From Enterobacteriaceae bacterium UBA7338 (GTDB taxonomy: Bacteria; Pseudomonadota; Gammaproteobacteria; Enterobacterales; Enterobacteriaceae), in the NCBI GenBank assembly GCA_002480085.1, contig DKPJ01000008.1, positions 1 through 64,000 on the forward strand: a DNA stretch of 64,000 nucleotides. The letters are read 5' to 3'. Position 1 is the stretch's first letter, and every line of letters begins with the position of its first letter. A program made the position numbers and the translations under genes. Below, piece by piece: positions 51,363-60,825 of this stretch. Below the pieces are notes generated by a model. It saw nothing but the letters and a program-made list of their open reading frames with translations, ran no database searches and was not told the DNA's origin.

Positions 51363-54300
51363 TTATTTGAGCAGACCTGCCACTATCGGCCCGACAGAGA
51401 CAAACACCGCTGGCGAAATAATGTCCACGTGAGCGCAGTCCTGACGATATATCTCCAGCTCATTTACCCAGGGCGACCAGACCCGCAGGGGATCCATCCC
51501 GGCTGGCAGCGTGCGCTCGGCGACAAACAGCGTCGCTTTGCCATCAAACGGCATACTGTGGGCGGTAGTCAGCAGCCGAACCGCATCGCCATAGTTGCCC
51601 TCGATAGCATTAAACAGCTCGCCTGACGCCTGGTCCTGCTGGGCAGCAAGAAACGCCTCCCGCTCACGGTTAATCTCCGCCAGCACCTCAGGATCGAGAC
51701 CGTTGGCCTCTTTCTCTGCCCAATTCTGTGTCTCCGGCGGCCAGGTGTCCAGCAGCCCCAGGAAGGCCACCGCCTCGCCGCGCTGGCGCAGCCGGGCGGC
51801 AATTCCCTGTGCCAGCGTGCCGCCGAGGGAGTAGCCAAACAGGTAGTAAGGGCCATGCGGCTGCCTGGCAAGCAGCGTTTGCAGGTGCGCTTCACACACG
51901 TCATCCAGCGAAGCAGCGGTAGCCATCGGCCCGGCAGGACGCGGCGACTGGATGCCGACAATCGACCAGCGTGGGCTGAGATAGCGCGCCAGCACGCTGA
52001 ACTGCCAGGCAAAGCCGGAAGCCGGATGGAAGCAGAACAGCGTCGGGCCATGGCTCTCCCGCAGGGGCAGGATCGTCTCATAGCCGAGATTTTGCAGCCG
52101 TCCATCCTGGGCATCGGCCTCCAGCAGCGCGGCAAGTTTTTCCACGCTTGAGGCGACCATCACCTGCCCCGGCGTCACCTGGCGCGCAAACGCCAGGCTA
52201 AGCCTGGCCGCCAGCCGCATCGCCAGCAGCGAGTGGCCGCCAAGGGCAAAGAAGTCAGCGCTGACGTCGTTCACCTCACAGGCCAGCAGCTCGGCAAACA
52301 GCTGCGCAACCGCGATCTCGGTCGCCGTCTCCGGCGTCCGCCCGTCCGGCGTTGCCGCAGGCGTCGGCAGCGGCAGCGCCTTCCTGTCCAGCTTGCCGTT
52401 AGCGCTGAGCGGCAGCTCGCTGAGCTGCACCAGCGCGGCGGGCACCATATGCGGCGGCAGCCGATTTTTTAGCTGCTCGCTAAGGGCGGATATCTCCAGC
52501 GGCTGGCCCGAAGCCGACACCAGGTAGCCCACCAGCTGGCGTGCATCGCCGTTGCCCGCCGCCGCCTGGTTAAAGACGCAGGCGTGGGTGACCGCCTGGG
52601 CCACGTCCGGCAGCGTCAGCATGGCGCAGTCAATCTCCCCTAGCTCGATGCGCTGGCCGCGAATTTTAAGCTGGTCGTCGCTGCGCCCCAGGTACTCCAC
52701 CGCGCCGTTGTCCAACCAGCGTGCCACGTCGCCGGTACGGTACATCCGTTCGCCAGGGGCAAAGGGATCGGCAATAAAGCGGCTGGCGGTGAGGTCGGGA
52801 CGCCCCAGATAGCCCTGCGCCAGCTGGATGCCGGTCAGGTAGAGATCCCCCGCCACGCCCGGCGGCAGGGGCTGCATCATGCTGTCCAGAATGCGCAGGC
52901 CGGTATTCCACACCGGATAGCCAATCGGCACGCTGGGTCCGGTGACCCCGGCCAGCGCCTCGCCATAGGCTGGATACCCGCTGACATCCACCGCCGCTTC
53001 CGTCGGGCCGTAAAGGTTATGTAGCGGCACGCCGGTTAACGTCTGCCACTCACGACAGAGATCCGTTGGCAGCGCTTCACCGCTGCAAAAGACATTACGC
53101 AGCGTGCGGCAGCTCTCCCACGCCATCTCCGGGGTCAGGGAGGCAACAAACGCTGCCAGCATGGAGGGAACAAAGTGGGTGGTGGTCACACCATAACGGG
53201 CAAAAAAGAGCTGTAGCGCCTGCGGATCGCGGTGCGCCTCCGGCTCTGCCATCACCAGCCTGGCCCCAGCGATAAAGGGCCAGAAGAACTCCCACACCGA
53301 GACGTCAAAGCTGCACGGCGTCTTTTGCGCCACTACGTCCTCGGCGCTTAGCGGATAGCTCGCCTGCATCCACAGCAGGCGGTTGACGATGGCCGTCTGC
53401 CCCACCATCACCCCTTTCGGGCGCCCCGTCGAGCCGGAGGTAAAGATGATATAGGCGGTGTGATCCGGCTGCGAGAGCCTCAGCGCTGAATCATTCGTTA
53501 CCGGCAGCGGCGCGCTGTAGCAGAGGTGAGCAAGCTGCGGGATGCCGCTAAACCGCGCCAGCTGATCCTCAACGGTGATCAACAGCCGCGGCTGGGCATC
53601 CTCCAGCATCATATGCAGGCGATCGTTCGGATAACCGGTATCCAGCGGCAGCCAGGCGGCACCCACCTCAACAATCGCATGCAGGGCCAGAGTGAGAAAG
53701 ACCGAGCGCGGCAGCGCCACGGCGACGCTGTCCCCGGGCTGAACGCCGCTCTGACGCAATACCTGCGCCAGGGCGATAACCTGCTCGCGCATCTCGCGGT
53801 AGCTAAACTGCCAGTGGGCATCCGCCAGCGCCGGAGCGTCAGGCGTTTTTTCGCTCTGGGCGGCCACAAGCGCGCTGAGGGTGGTAGCCGGCAGGCTGAC
53901 GGCGGTGTCATTGATGCGATCAATATTTTCCTGCTCCGCAGGCAGGATCAGCCCGGCCTCGCCGCAGCGCAGGGCCGGATTATCGGCAAACTGGCGCAGC
54001 AGCGCGTCCAGCCTGGCGGCATGGGCGGTCAGCGAGGCGTTATCATAGCGCTGGCGGTTCGCCAGGATCTCTACCGCCAGACCGCCCTTCTCGTCCGGGA
54101 TCAGCGCAATCTCCAGATCGTTAACCGGCCCGGTCGCCAGGGTATGGGTCGTGCCCGCCGTGCCGTCAATGTCCAGCTGGTAGTCAAACATCTTCACGTT
54201 AAACACCGGGCCAAACAGAGGGCGATCGCCCGTCACCTGTCCGCTGTCGCGTACGATCTGCTCCGCATCATAGCGCTGGTGGCGACGCATCTTTTTCAGC

Positions 54301-55250
54301 CGGGCGCTGAGCTTTTGCGCCAGCCCGCCCAGCGACTCCGTCGGGTCAACCTTCACCGCCAGCGGCAGGACGTTAAGCACCGGGCCGGTGGCGCAGAGAG
54401 CGGCGGAGCCTATTCGGCGCATAAAGATAAACCCGGCGGCATAGTCCATGCGTCCGCACAGGCGAGCCAGCCACAGGGAGACCAGCGCCAGGGCGAGATC
54501 CGGCGGCTGGCAGCTGCTGTGCTGTCCCGCCAGCCGGGAAAAGGCCTGGCCGTCGAGGGTCAGCTTCAGGCGCAGAATATCGGCGGTAGAAGCCCGACCC
54601 GGCAGCGGACTGGCGGAGAGCGACACCGGCGGCGGCAGGCTCTGGCTTACCTCACGCCAGTATGCCGCATCACGGCCATACGCTTCGCTGTCGCGGTAGC
54701 GCTGATACTCCTCTACCACGTCGGCAAAGGGGGTAAAAGGCGATGCCGGTGTCGGCTCGCCGCGCCGCCATGCGCTATAGATAGCGCCGATATGGCGGGT
54801 AATGGCCGGGAAGCTGAAGCCATCCACCAGCAGGTGGTGATAGCGTTGATACCAGTACCAGCGCCGCTCCCCAAGGCGCAGCAGCGCATGGTAGAACAGC
54901 GGTTGTCCGCCGTTAACGCGCAGATTTTGCGCCAAATCGCCCTGCATGACGGCCAGTGCCGCCGCGTGGGGATCGGCGCTGGCGCGCAGGTCGTGGAAAT
55001 CGGGCTGCGCCAGCGGCATGGATTCATCGATCCACTGGAACACCTCGCCGTTATCCTCGACAAAGCGGCTGCGCAGGGTATCGGCATCGCGCATACCCGC
55101 TACAATCGCCTCACCGAGCAGGGCTTCATCAAGCTCGCTGTCGTCAATAACAACATAGTGCGCCACGCTCCAGGCGTTAGGCTGCGTGGAGAGCGTTTCC
55201 GCCATCCAGATCCCGGTCTGGGCCGCTACCAGCGGCAGACGTTTCGACAT
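51363..55250 (-). CDS. entF: Enterobactin synthetase component F (NRPS)
   Basis: Four-domain peptide synthetase of 1295 residues (E. coli 1293) that activates serine, joins it to dihydroxybenzoate and cyclises the trimer. Condensation: HHLLVDG (138-144). Adenylation: IIFTSGSTGRPKGVMVG, YRTGDVARW, and GRSDDQLKIRGQRIELGEI. Carrier: GGHSLLAM with Ser1007. Thioesterase: FGYSLGGT with Ser1141 and His1274. ATG 55250 follows GGAG; a seven-codon longer frame overlaps ybdZ. Carrier activation needs EntD. Confidence 0.97.
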   Translation of the reverse strand: MSKRLPLVAAQTGIWMAETLSTQPNAWSVAHYVVIDDSELDEALLGEAIVAGMRDADTLRSRFVEDNGEVFQWIDESMPLAQPDFHDLRASADPHAAALAVMQGDLAQNLRVNGGQPLFYHALLRLGERRWYWYQRYHHLLVDGFSFPAITRHIGAIYSAWRRGEPTPASPFTPFADVVEEYQRYRDSEAYGRDAAYWREVSQSLPPPVSLSASPLPGRASTADILRLKLTLDGQAFSRLAGQHSSCQPPDLALALVSLWLARLCGRMDYAAGFIFMRRIGSAALCATGPVLNVLPLAVKVDPTESLGGLAQKLSARLKKMRRHQRYDAEQIVRDSGQVTGDRPLFGPVFNVKMFDYQLDIDGTAGTTHTLATGPVNDLEIALIPDEKGGLAVEILANRQRYDNASLTAHAARLDALLRQFADNPALRCGEAGLILPAEQENIDRINDTAVSLPATTLSALVAAQSEKTPDAPALADAHWQFSYREMREQVIALAQVLRQSGVQPGDSVAVALPRSVFLTLALHAIVEVGAAWLPLDTGYPNDRLHMMLEDAQPRLLITVEDQLARFSGIPQLAHLCYSAPLPVTNDSALRLSQPDHTAYIIFTSGSTGRPKGVMVGQTAIVNRLLWMQASYPLSAEDVVAQKTPCSFDVSVWEFFWPFIAGARLVMAEPEAHRDPQALQLFFARYGVTTTHFVPSMLAAFVASLTPEMAWESCRTLRNVFCSGEALPTDLCREWQTLTGVPLHNLYGPTEAAVDVSGYPAYGEALAGVTGPSVPIGYPVWNTGLRILDSMMQPLPPGVAGDLYLTGIQLAQGYLGRPDLTASRFIADPFAPGERMYRTGDVARWLDNGAVEYLGRSDDQLKIRGQRIELGEIDCAMLTLPDVAQAVTHACVFNQAAAGNGDARQLVGYLVSASGQPLEISALSEQLKNRLPPHMVPAALVQLSELPLSANGKLDRKALPLPTPAATPDGRTPETATEIAVAQLFAELLACEVNDVSADFFALGGHSLLAMRLAARLSLAFARQVTPGQVMVASSVEKLAALLEADAQDGRLQNLGYETILPLRESHGPTLFCFHPASGFAWQFSVLARYLSPRWSIVGIQSPRPAGPMATAASLDDVCEAHLQTLLARQPHGPYYLFGYSLGGTLAQGIAARLRQRGEAVAFLGLLDTWPPETQNWAEKEANGLDPEVLAEINREREAFLAAQQDQASGELFNAIEGNYGDAVRLLTTAHSMPFDGKATLFVAERTLPAGMDPLRVWSPWVNELEIYRQDCAHVDIISPAVFVSVGPIVAGLLK

Positions 55251-55260
55251 GGGGTGCTCC

Positions 55261-55464
55261 TTAACGCGCAAAGTGCGCAGGGGTTAGGTTCTGCCACTGC
55301 CCCGCCAGCCAGGCGCGGCACTCAGCCTGCGGCTGCGGTTCGGCAACGACCTGCCAGCCCTGCGGCAGGGCGCACTGCTGCGGCCACAGGCTAAAGCGCT
55401 GCTGCGCGTTTTGCAGAATGTAAAACTGCCCCTCTGGATCGTCGAAGGGATTACTGAACTCCAT
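55261..55464 (-). CDS. ybdZ: MbtH-like protein YbdZ
   Basis: A 67-residue MbtH-family protein that binds the EntF adenylation domain and helps its folding and activity. Family residues NPFDDPEGQFYILQN and WP..CALPQGW are present. The last part (RAWLAGQWQNLTPAHFAR) differs from the usual DIRP motif. Ten bases before entF, 27 after fes. Confidence 0.95.
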   Translation of the reverse strand: MEFSNPFDDPEGQFYILQNAQQRFSLWPQQCALPQGWQVVAEPQPQAECRAWLAGQWQNLTPAHFAR

Positions 55465-55491
55465 ACCACACTCCTGTCGTGGAAAAAGGCT

Positions 55492-56712
55492 CTATCGGCC
55501 AGCGTCGATGAGCGGCTGCCAGAGCGTCATCAATCCTGCGGTCAGCCCGCCGCGCCAGCACAGCGCGTCGTGTCCGCCGTCGGTGGGACGCCAGAAAACC
55601 GCCGCTGCCGTCGGCTGTAAAAGAGAGTAGAGCGACTGGTTAACGCGAAAAATGAGCGGCTCACGCGCGCCCGCTTCCAGCACAATGCGCAGGCTCTGCG
55701 GCTGAACGCTGTTGGCTTTGATCTGGTCGATCACTACCCCATCCTGCTGCGCGCCGCGATGCGGCCACCAGAAGGAGCCTGACTGACTGAGCACGCAGCC
55801 AAAACGTTCCGGCCAGTTCAGCCCGGCATAGAGGGCAGCGAGACCGCCAAAGCTCTGTCCAGCCACCACGGTGCGCGCAGGATCGTCACTAAAGGGAGCC
55901 TGCGCCTTAACCTGCGGCAGCAGCTCCTCCTGTAACGCCTGCCAGAACGATGCGTTACAGGGCAGTTCGACGCTGCGCTGGGCGTTGTCAGTCGAATCAA
56001 CCAGCAGATAGACCGCAGGCGGCAGCTTGCCTTCCTGGGTAAGAGCGGCCAGTACAGGCCAGACAGGCATGCTCTGCGCCCAGAACTGACCGTCAAGCAG
56101 CACCGCCAGCGGACGTTCGGCGGCACTCTCCTCCCCGGTAGTGTAGATCCAGACCCGGCGTTTATTGCCCAGCCGGGCGCTGCGCCAGTGGATGCAGGTC
56201 GGTGGCGTAAAGGGCGTCTCCTGAGGAGCATGCCAGCCCGGCTGCTCTGGTGCATCGGGCATTTCGAGAGCCGATACCGCATGGCCGCGCCCTCCCCGCC
56301 ACGACAGCGGATTGAGCGGATCGGCAACGGCGTGGGCCAGCAGCCTGCGCCAGCCTTCGCGCAGGGCCACGCGATCCGGCTCTTCACCGGTGAATGCCGA
56401 CTCGGCAAAGTCATGTGCGTTTTCAGAGGGGATCAGGCAGTAGCTGCCGCGCCAGTTTGCGTTGAGCGTGGTTTGCCAGAACCAGACGTCGGTACCGGGA
56501 ATGCGGCTCAGAGACTGTGGCCTGGCACGTTGATGATGATCGGTGACGCCGGTGATGTAGATCCATACATGCTGTATGGAAGAGGTGGTTTCAGATCCCG
56601 CCGGATCGCGCCACCAGAAGGTGACCCGGCATCTCTCTTCGCCTTCCCGGGACCACTCTGGTCCCTGTTTTGACTCCCACCAGGCATCGCTGCCCGTTCC
56701 TCGCGTCGTCAC
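55492..56712 (-). CDS. fes: Enterobactin esterase Fes
   Basis: Cytosolic esterase of 406 residues that cleaves ferric enterobactin so that iron can be released. An N-terminal beta-rich domain (VTFWWRDPAGSE, VWIYITGVTDHHQ) is followed by the alpha/beta hydrolase domain with Ser287 (VAGQSFGGLAALYAG) and His379 (DGGHDALCW). The only plausible start is GTG 56712, with GGGG nine bases upstream. First gene of fes-ybdZ-entF, divergent from fepA. Confidence 0.95.
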   Translation of the reverse strand: MTTRGTGSDAWWESKQGPEWSREGEERCRVTFWWRDPAGSETTSSIQHVWIYITGVTDHHQRARPQSLSRIPGTDVWFWQTTLNANWRGSYCLIPSENAHDFAESAFTGEEPDRVALREGWRRLLAHAVADPLNPLSWRGGRGHAVSALEMPDAPEQPGWHAPQETPFTPPTCIHWRSARLGNKRRVWIYTTGEESAAERPLAVLLDGQFWAQSMPVWPVLAALTQEGKLPPAVYLLVDSTDNAQRSVELPCNASFWQALQEELLPQVKAQAPFSDDPARTVVAGQSFGGLAALYAGLNWPERFGCVLSQSGSFWWPHRGAQQDGVVIDQIKANSVQPQSLRIVLEAGAREPLIFRVNQSLYSLLQPTAAAVFWRPTDGGHDALCWRGGLTAGLMTLWQPLIDAGR

Positions 56713-56766
56713 CCTAATTAACCCCGTACTGATTGCGGCATTTTTTCAAATGTAAGAAAAATTATC

Positions 56767-56797
56767 GATAATATTATTGATAACTATTTGCATTTGC
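56767..56797. promoter_or_regulatory. Fur-box region between fes and fepA
   Basis: Two overlapping 19-mers, GATAATATTATTGATAACT (56767) and GATAACTATTTGCATTTGC (56779), each match 12 of 19 consensus positions; the sequence resembles the known E. coli fepA-fes operator. Confidence 0.75.
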
Positions 56798-56915
56798 AAT
56801 AGCGTATTGGCGCGCTGTGGAAAGCGCGTCTTTCACATAATCATGCCATTAACCGCGTGCGTGCAGGGAACCAGGACGTGTCAGCGGTCTTCTGGCGACG
56901 AAAACAGGTAATACA

Positions 56916-59138
56916 ATGAATAACAAGATTAAGTCCCTGGCCTTATTGGTCAATTTGGGCATTTACGGGGTAGCACTACCGCTTCAGGCAGAGGAGATCC
57001 CCGCCGGGGATGACACCATCGTTGTCACCGCCGCCGAGCAGAATCTTCAGGCGCCCGGCGTCTCCACCATCACCGCTGACGAGATCCGCAAAAACCCGCC
57101 CGCTCGTGACGTCTCTGAAATTATTCGTACCATGCCGGGCGTTAACCTCACCGGGAACTCCACCAGCGGCCAGCGCGGCAACAGCCGCCAGATCGATATT
57201 CGCGGCATGGGTCCAGAAAACACGCTGATCCTGATCGACGGCAAGCCGGTCACCAGCCGCAACTCGGTGCGCCTGGGCTGGCGCGGCGAGCGTGATACCC
57301 GGGGCGATACCAGCTGGGTACCGCCAGAGATGATCGAGCGCATCGAAGTGATCCGCGGCCCGGCGGCGGCGCGCTACGGCAACGGCGCAGCGGGCGGCGT
57401 GGTCAATATCATCACCAAGAAGTCCAGCAGCGAGTGGCACGGCGCGTGGGACACCTACCTCAACGCACCGGAGCACAAATCTGAAGGCTCAACCAAGCGC
57501 ACTAACTTCAACCTGACCGGCCCGCTGGGAGGCGATTTCAGCTTCCGCCTCTACGGCAACCTGGAGAAGACCCAGGCCGACGCCTGGGATATCAACAAAG
57601 GCCACGAATCTGAGCGTACCGGCAGCTACGCGGGCACCATGCCGGCCGGGCGTGAAGGGGTGACCAACAAAGATGTCAACGGTCAGCTGCGCTGGGATTT
57701 TGCCCCCATGAACTCGCTGGAGCTGGAGGCAGGCTACAGCCGTCAGGGCAACCTCTACGCGGGCGATACCCAGAACACCAACACCAACGCGCTGGTGAAA
57801 AAGAACTACGGCAAAGAGACCAACCGCCTCTATCGCCAGAACTACGCTCTGACCTGGAACGGCGGCTGGGATAACGGCGTCACGACCAACACCTATGCGC
57901 AGTACGAGCACACCCGCAACACGCGTAATAACGAAGGCCTGGCAGGCGGCACCGAAGGGATCTTCTCTGACGAGAACTTCTCGAATATCGATCTTGCCGA
58001 CGTGCTGCTGCATAGCGAGGTTAACCTGCCGCTGGATCTGCTGGTAAACCAGACCCTGACGCTGGGCACCGAGTGGAACCAGCAGCGCATGAAGGATCTG
58101 GCCTCTAACACCCAGTCGCTGACCGAAGGCGGCACCATTGCCGGGGTGGATCCCACCAACCGCAGCCCCTACTCCCAGGCGGAGATCTTCTCCCTGTTTG
58201 CGGAAAACAACATGGAGCTGACCGACAGTACCATGCTGACGCCAGGCCTGCGCTTCGATCATCACACCATCGTAGGCGATAACTGGAGCCCGTCTCTGAA
58301 CCTCTCCCAGGGACTAACCGATGACATTACGCTGAAAATGGGCATCGCCCGCGCCTACAAAGCGCCAAGCCTCTATCAGACCAACCCGAACTACATCCTC
58401 TACAGCCGTGGCCAGGGCTGCTACGCCAGCGCCGGTGCCTGTTATCTGATGGGTAACGACGATCTGAAAGCGGAAACCAGCATCAACAAAGAGGTAGGGC
58501 TGGAGTTCAAGCGCGACGGCTGGCTGGCGGGCGTGACCTGGTTCCGCAACGACTATCGCGACAAGATCGAAGCGGGCTATGCGCCAATTGGCAAAGCCTC
58601 TAAGGCGTCCACGGATATTTACCAGTGGGAGAACGTGCCGAAAGCCGTAGTGGAAGGGTTAGAAGGGTCGCTCAACGTGCCGGTAACCGATACGGTGAAC
58701 TGGACCAACAACCTGACCTATATGCTGCAGAGCAAGAACAAAACCACCGGCGATCGCCTCTCTATTATTCCGGAGTATACGCTGAACTCGACGCTGAGCT
58801 GGCAGATCCGCCAGGATCTCTCCGTGCAGTCTACCTTCACCTGGTACGGTAAACAGCAGCCGAAGATCTACAACTATAAAGGCAACCGCGCGACGGGCAG
58901 CGAAACCGATGAGGTTAGCCCGTACAGCATCGTTGGCCTGAGCGGCACCTGGGATGCGACCAAAAACGTCAGCCTGACAGCGGGCGTAGATAACGTCTTC
59001 GACAAACGTCAGTGGCGTGCGGGCAACGCCCAGACCACCGGCAATGACACAACGAAGTCCTACATGTACGGTGCAGGCGCAGCAACCTATAACGAGCCGG
59101 GCCGCACCTGGTATATGAGTGTAAATACGCACTTCTAA
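56916..59138 (+). CDS. fepA: Ferric enterobactin outer-membrane receptor FepA
   Basis: TonB-dependent receptor of 740 residues (E. coli 746). Signal peptide to about Ala25 (PLQA); TonB box DDTIVVTA (32-39); plug domain (VSTITADEIRKNP...NIITKK) to about residue 170; then a 22-strand barrel ending in the outer-membrane sorting Phe (MSVNTHF). Colicins B and D use FepA in E. coli. Followed by a hairpin. Confidence 0.97.
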   Translation: MNNKIKSLALLVNLGIYGVALPLQAEEIPAGDDTIVVTAAEQNLQAPGVSTITADEIRKNPPARDVSEIIRTMPGVNLTGNSTSGQRGNSRQIDIRGMGPENTLILIDGKPVTSRNSVRLGWRGERDTRGDTSWVPPEMIERIEVIRGPAAARYGNGAAGGVVNIITKKSSSEWHGAWDTYLNAPEHKSEGSTKRTNFNLTGPLGGDFSFRLYGNLEKTQADAWDINKGHESERTGSYAGTMPAGREGVTNKDVNGQLRWDFAPMNSLELEAGYSRQGNLYAGDTQNTNTNALVKKNYGKETNRLYRQNYALTWNGGWDNGVTTNTYAQYEHTRNTRNNEGLAGGTEGIFSDENFSNIDLADVLLHSEVNLPLDLLVNQTLTLGTEWNQQRMKDLASNTQSLTEGGTIAGVDPTNRSPYSQAEIFSLFAENNMELTDSTMLTPGLRFDHHTIVGDNWSPSLNLSQGLTDDITLKMGIARAYKAPSLYQTNPNYILYSRGQGCYASAGACYLMGNDDLKAETSINKEVGLEFKRDGWLAGVTWFRNDYRDKIEAGYAPIGKASKASTDIYQWENVPKAVVEGLEGSLNVPVTDTVNWTNNLTYMLQSKNKTTGDRLSIIPEYTLNSTLSWQIRQDLSVQSTFTWYGKQQPKIYNYKGNRATGSETDEVSPYSIVGLSGTWDATKNVSLTAGVDNVFDKRQWRAGNAQTTGNDTTKSYMYGAGAATYNEPGRTWYMSVNTHF

Positions 59139-59160
59139 TAACGAGCGGTATACCACTACG

Positions 59161-59183
59161 CGCCTCCTCACTCTGAGGAGGCG
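59161..59183 (+). terminator. Terminator-like hairpin after fepA
   Basis: CGCCTCCTC / GAGGAGGCG, nine perfect base pairs with a five-base loop; an AAACATTTCCCCCTTTT tail follows. Confidence 0.7.
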
Positions 59184-59489
59184 AAACATTTCCCCCTTTT
59201 CTATTATCCCAACAGCGTATAAAAGAAACGATAATTTACAATTTAAGGAAATTCTTAGTTTGCTCTATTATTCCACTTTCGCTACATTTCCCTTTTTTAT
59301 AATATTTATACAGATCACGTTTTACCCCTTTAAAAAATAATTATTGATAAAACGCTGGTATTATTGGCATGGATAAACCAGAAGTTGTCTTGTTAAATTA
59401 TGTTATAAAAATGATAAAACAAGTATTAACCGCAGCGAGAGTTAAGTGCTGCTAACCTTTTTCTGTCTCTACATGTTTACCTATACACT
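59184..59489. other. AT-rich stretch at the fepA/flagellar junction
   Basis: About 300 bases, far richer in A+T than anything else in the window (many A/T tracts such as TAAAAAATAATTATTGATAA near 59330), with no gene. It contains the promoter of the membrane regulator. No tRNA end or direct-repeat attachment site was seen. Such DNA is a usual H-NS target, which is inference. Confidence 0.6.
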
Positions 59490-60374
59490 ATGCATATGCT
59501 TATAAATAAGTGGCGGCTTGACCCATCGCTAAATGCGCTGATTCACACTGAAACAGGGGAAATTCAGCGCCTGGGTGAGTTTCATTACATTCTGCTTGAG
59601 ACCCTGGTGAATCACGCCGGTGAGGTATTATCGCGCAATTTTCTTATCAATGCAGTGTGGAAAAACCGGGTGGTAGGCAATAACAGCCTGCCGACGGCTA
59701 TCTATGCGTTACGGGCTGCACTGGGCGATGACGGTCGCTTACAGGAGATAATAAAAACGGTGCCGAAAAAAGGCTATGTTTTCAACAGGGATTTTATTAC
59801 CTACCCCGAGGAAACTGTGCCAGCAGAGGCGACTCCTGAAGCCGCTAGTCCGGCACCGCCGCCGGGCTTGTCTCACTCACCGCCGCCGGGAAGCCTGCGG
59901 TCTGCGATCAAATTTAAAAAAGTTATCATTCTCTCGATTGTCCTTATCACTCTGATATTTTTATTAATAAAAAATTATGTGCACTATGCCTTGGGTAACC
60001 CGAGCATGCCCCCCCACGCCGGAGGGAGCGAATTAATTTCAAAAGATGAGACCGTTAAAGATTATTCACGTATCAGGATCTATCACCTGCACTCCGACAA
60101 CGATCCTGGCCATGCGGCACAGCTTAAAGCGCATATGCCTGATGCGCTGCGTGCTATTAACCTGAAGCTAGAGGCGCAACGGATGAATGCCGTATTCTAT
60201 TACAGTGAATCGGTGGCAAAATTATCCCTTAGCTTGCTTATTCAGGATGATTGTCATCATCAATATCAATTAATGCTGGGCATTCAAAACTGGCAGAGCA
60301 GTAAACCAAACTTGAATTCTGTTGTTTATCAAGCGGCTGAGAAAATCATTAATGAAATACCAGCATGTCCGTAA
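59490..60374 (+). CDS. CadC/ToxR-like membrane-bound winged-helix regulator (LafZ-type)
   Basis: A 294-residue protein with an OmpR/PhoB-type winged helix at 1-100 (LGEFHYILLETLVNHAGEVLSRNFLINAVW, then VGNNSLPTAIYALRAALGDDG and the wing IIKTVPKKGYVF). A Pro-rich linker (110-135) and one span (KVIILSIVLITLIFLLIKNYV, about 144-164) follow, then a 130-residue periplasmic part with two cysteines (255, 293). It binds DNA from the membrane and senses something outside. E. coli lateral (Flag-2) flagellar loci encode a transmembrane regulator, LafZ, next to lfgL-lafW, which fits this position. Lower G+C than fepA. Confidence 0.8.
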   Translation: MHMLINKWRLDPSLNALIHTETGEIQRLGEFHYILLETLVNHAGEVLSRNFLINAVWKNRVVGNNSLPTAIYALRAALGDDGRLQEIIKTVPKKGYVFNRDFITYPEETVPAEATPEAASPAPPPGLSHSPPPGSLRSAIKFKKVIILSIVLITLIFLLIKNYVHYALGNPSMPPHAGGSELISKDETVKDYSRIRIYHLHSDNDPGHAAQLKAHMPDALRAINLKLEAQRMNAVFYYSESVAKLSLSLLIQDDCHHQYQLMLGIQNWQSSKPNLNSVVYQAAEKIINEIPACP

Positions 60375-60825
60375 TCTTTTTTGCTATTTAATATTCACGC
60401 TATCAATAATTTGCTTACCGTTACCGGCAATGGCCGCCATCGTACGTACGGAGTTCGTATTTTACGATTTGACCACGCTAAGCCAGCGTAGCTATACAGC
60501 GACTATGCTCCCTACGTCTGGCGGCACGCATCTTACCCTGCAACGCAATGACGAACCGTTTACGCTAGTTACGGACGTCTCTGCCTGCTTTTATATGCAC
60601 AACTCTGCAGAATCAGAGGGCTACCTCTGGTGGAAACCGAAAGAGAACCAGCATGTAGATCCGGCTCTTGCGCCGTTTCTGAACTTTGCTCAGGAGAATC
60701 GGCTACGTGTTGCTATTCGCCCCTTACCCAACGCGCAATCTCTTCTCCTGGATAAAGACAGTCTCACCGTTCTGGTCGTAGAGCCGGCTATGATGACGCT
60801 GGGTACGGCGGGCTGCCAGCGCTAG
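60352..60825 (+). CDS. Small secreted protein, partner candidate of the membrane regulator
   Basis: A 157-residue protein of unknown family. ATG 60352 lies within the last codons of the regulator gene (23-base overlap). Residues 1-28 are a signal peptide (LFCYLIFTLSIICLPLPAMA), so the product is periplasmic. The mature part has two cysteines (79, 155) and a beta-rich look. The arrangement, regulator then small overlapping secreted protein, is that of ToxR/ToxS, where the second protein stabilises the periplasmic sensor. The stop overlaps the convergent lafW-like gene by four bases (CTAG). Confidence 0.65.
   Translation: MKYQHVRNLFCYLIFTLSIICLPLPAMAAIVRTEFVFYDLTTLSQRSYTATMLPTSGGTHLTLQRNDEPFTLVTDVSACFYMHNSAESEGYLWWKPKENQHVDPALAPFLNFAQENRLRVAIRPLPNAQSLLLDKDSLTVLVVEPAMMTLGTAGCQR

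Noticed and set aside
53526..55394. A 622-codon open frame antisense to entF
   Set aside because: Low-complexity Gln/Arg/His product lying entirely over clear EntF and YbdZ coding sequence.
59139..59489. entD or an entD fragment after fepA
   Set aside because: No frame with phosphopantetheinyl-transferase motifs; the stretch is AT-rich and noncoding.
59184..59489. tRNA end or attachment site at the flagellar island border
   Set aside because: No cloverleaf or tRNA 3' end and no repeat of the border seen within the window.
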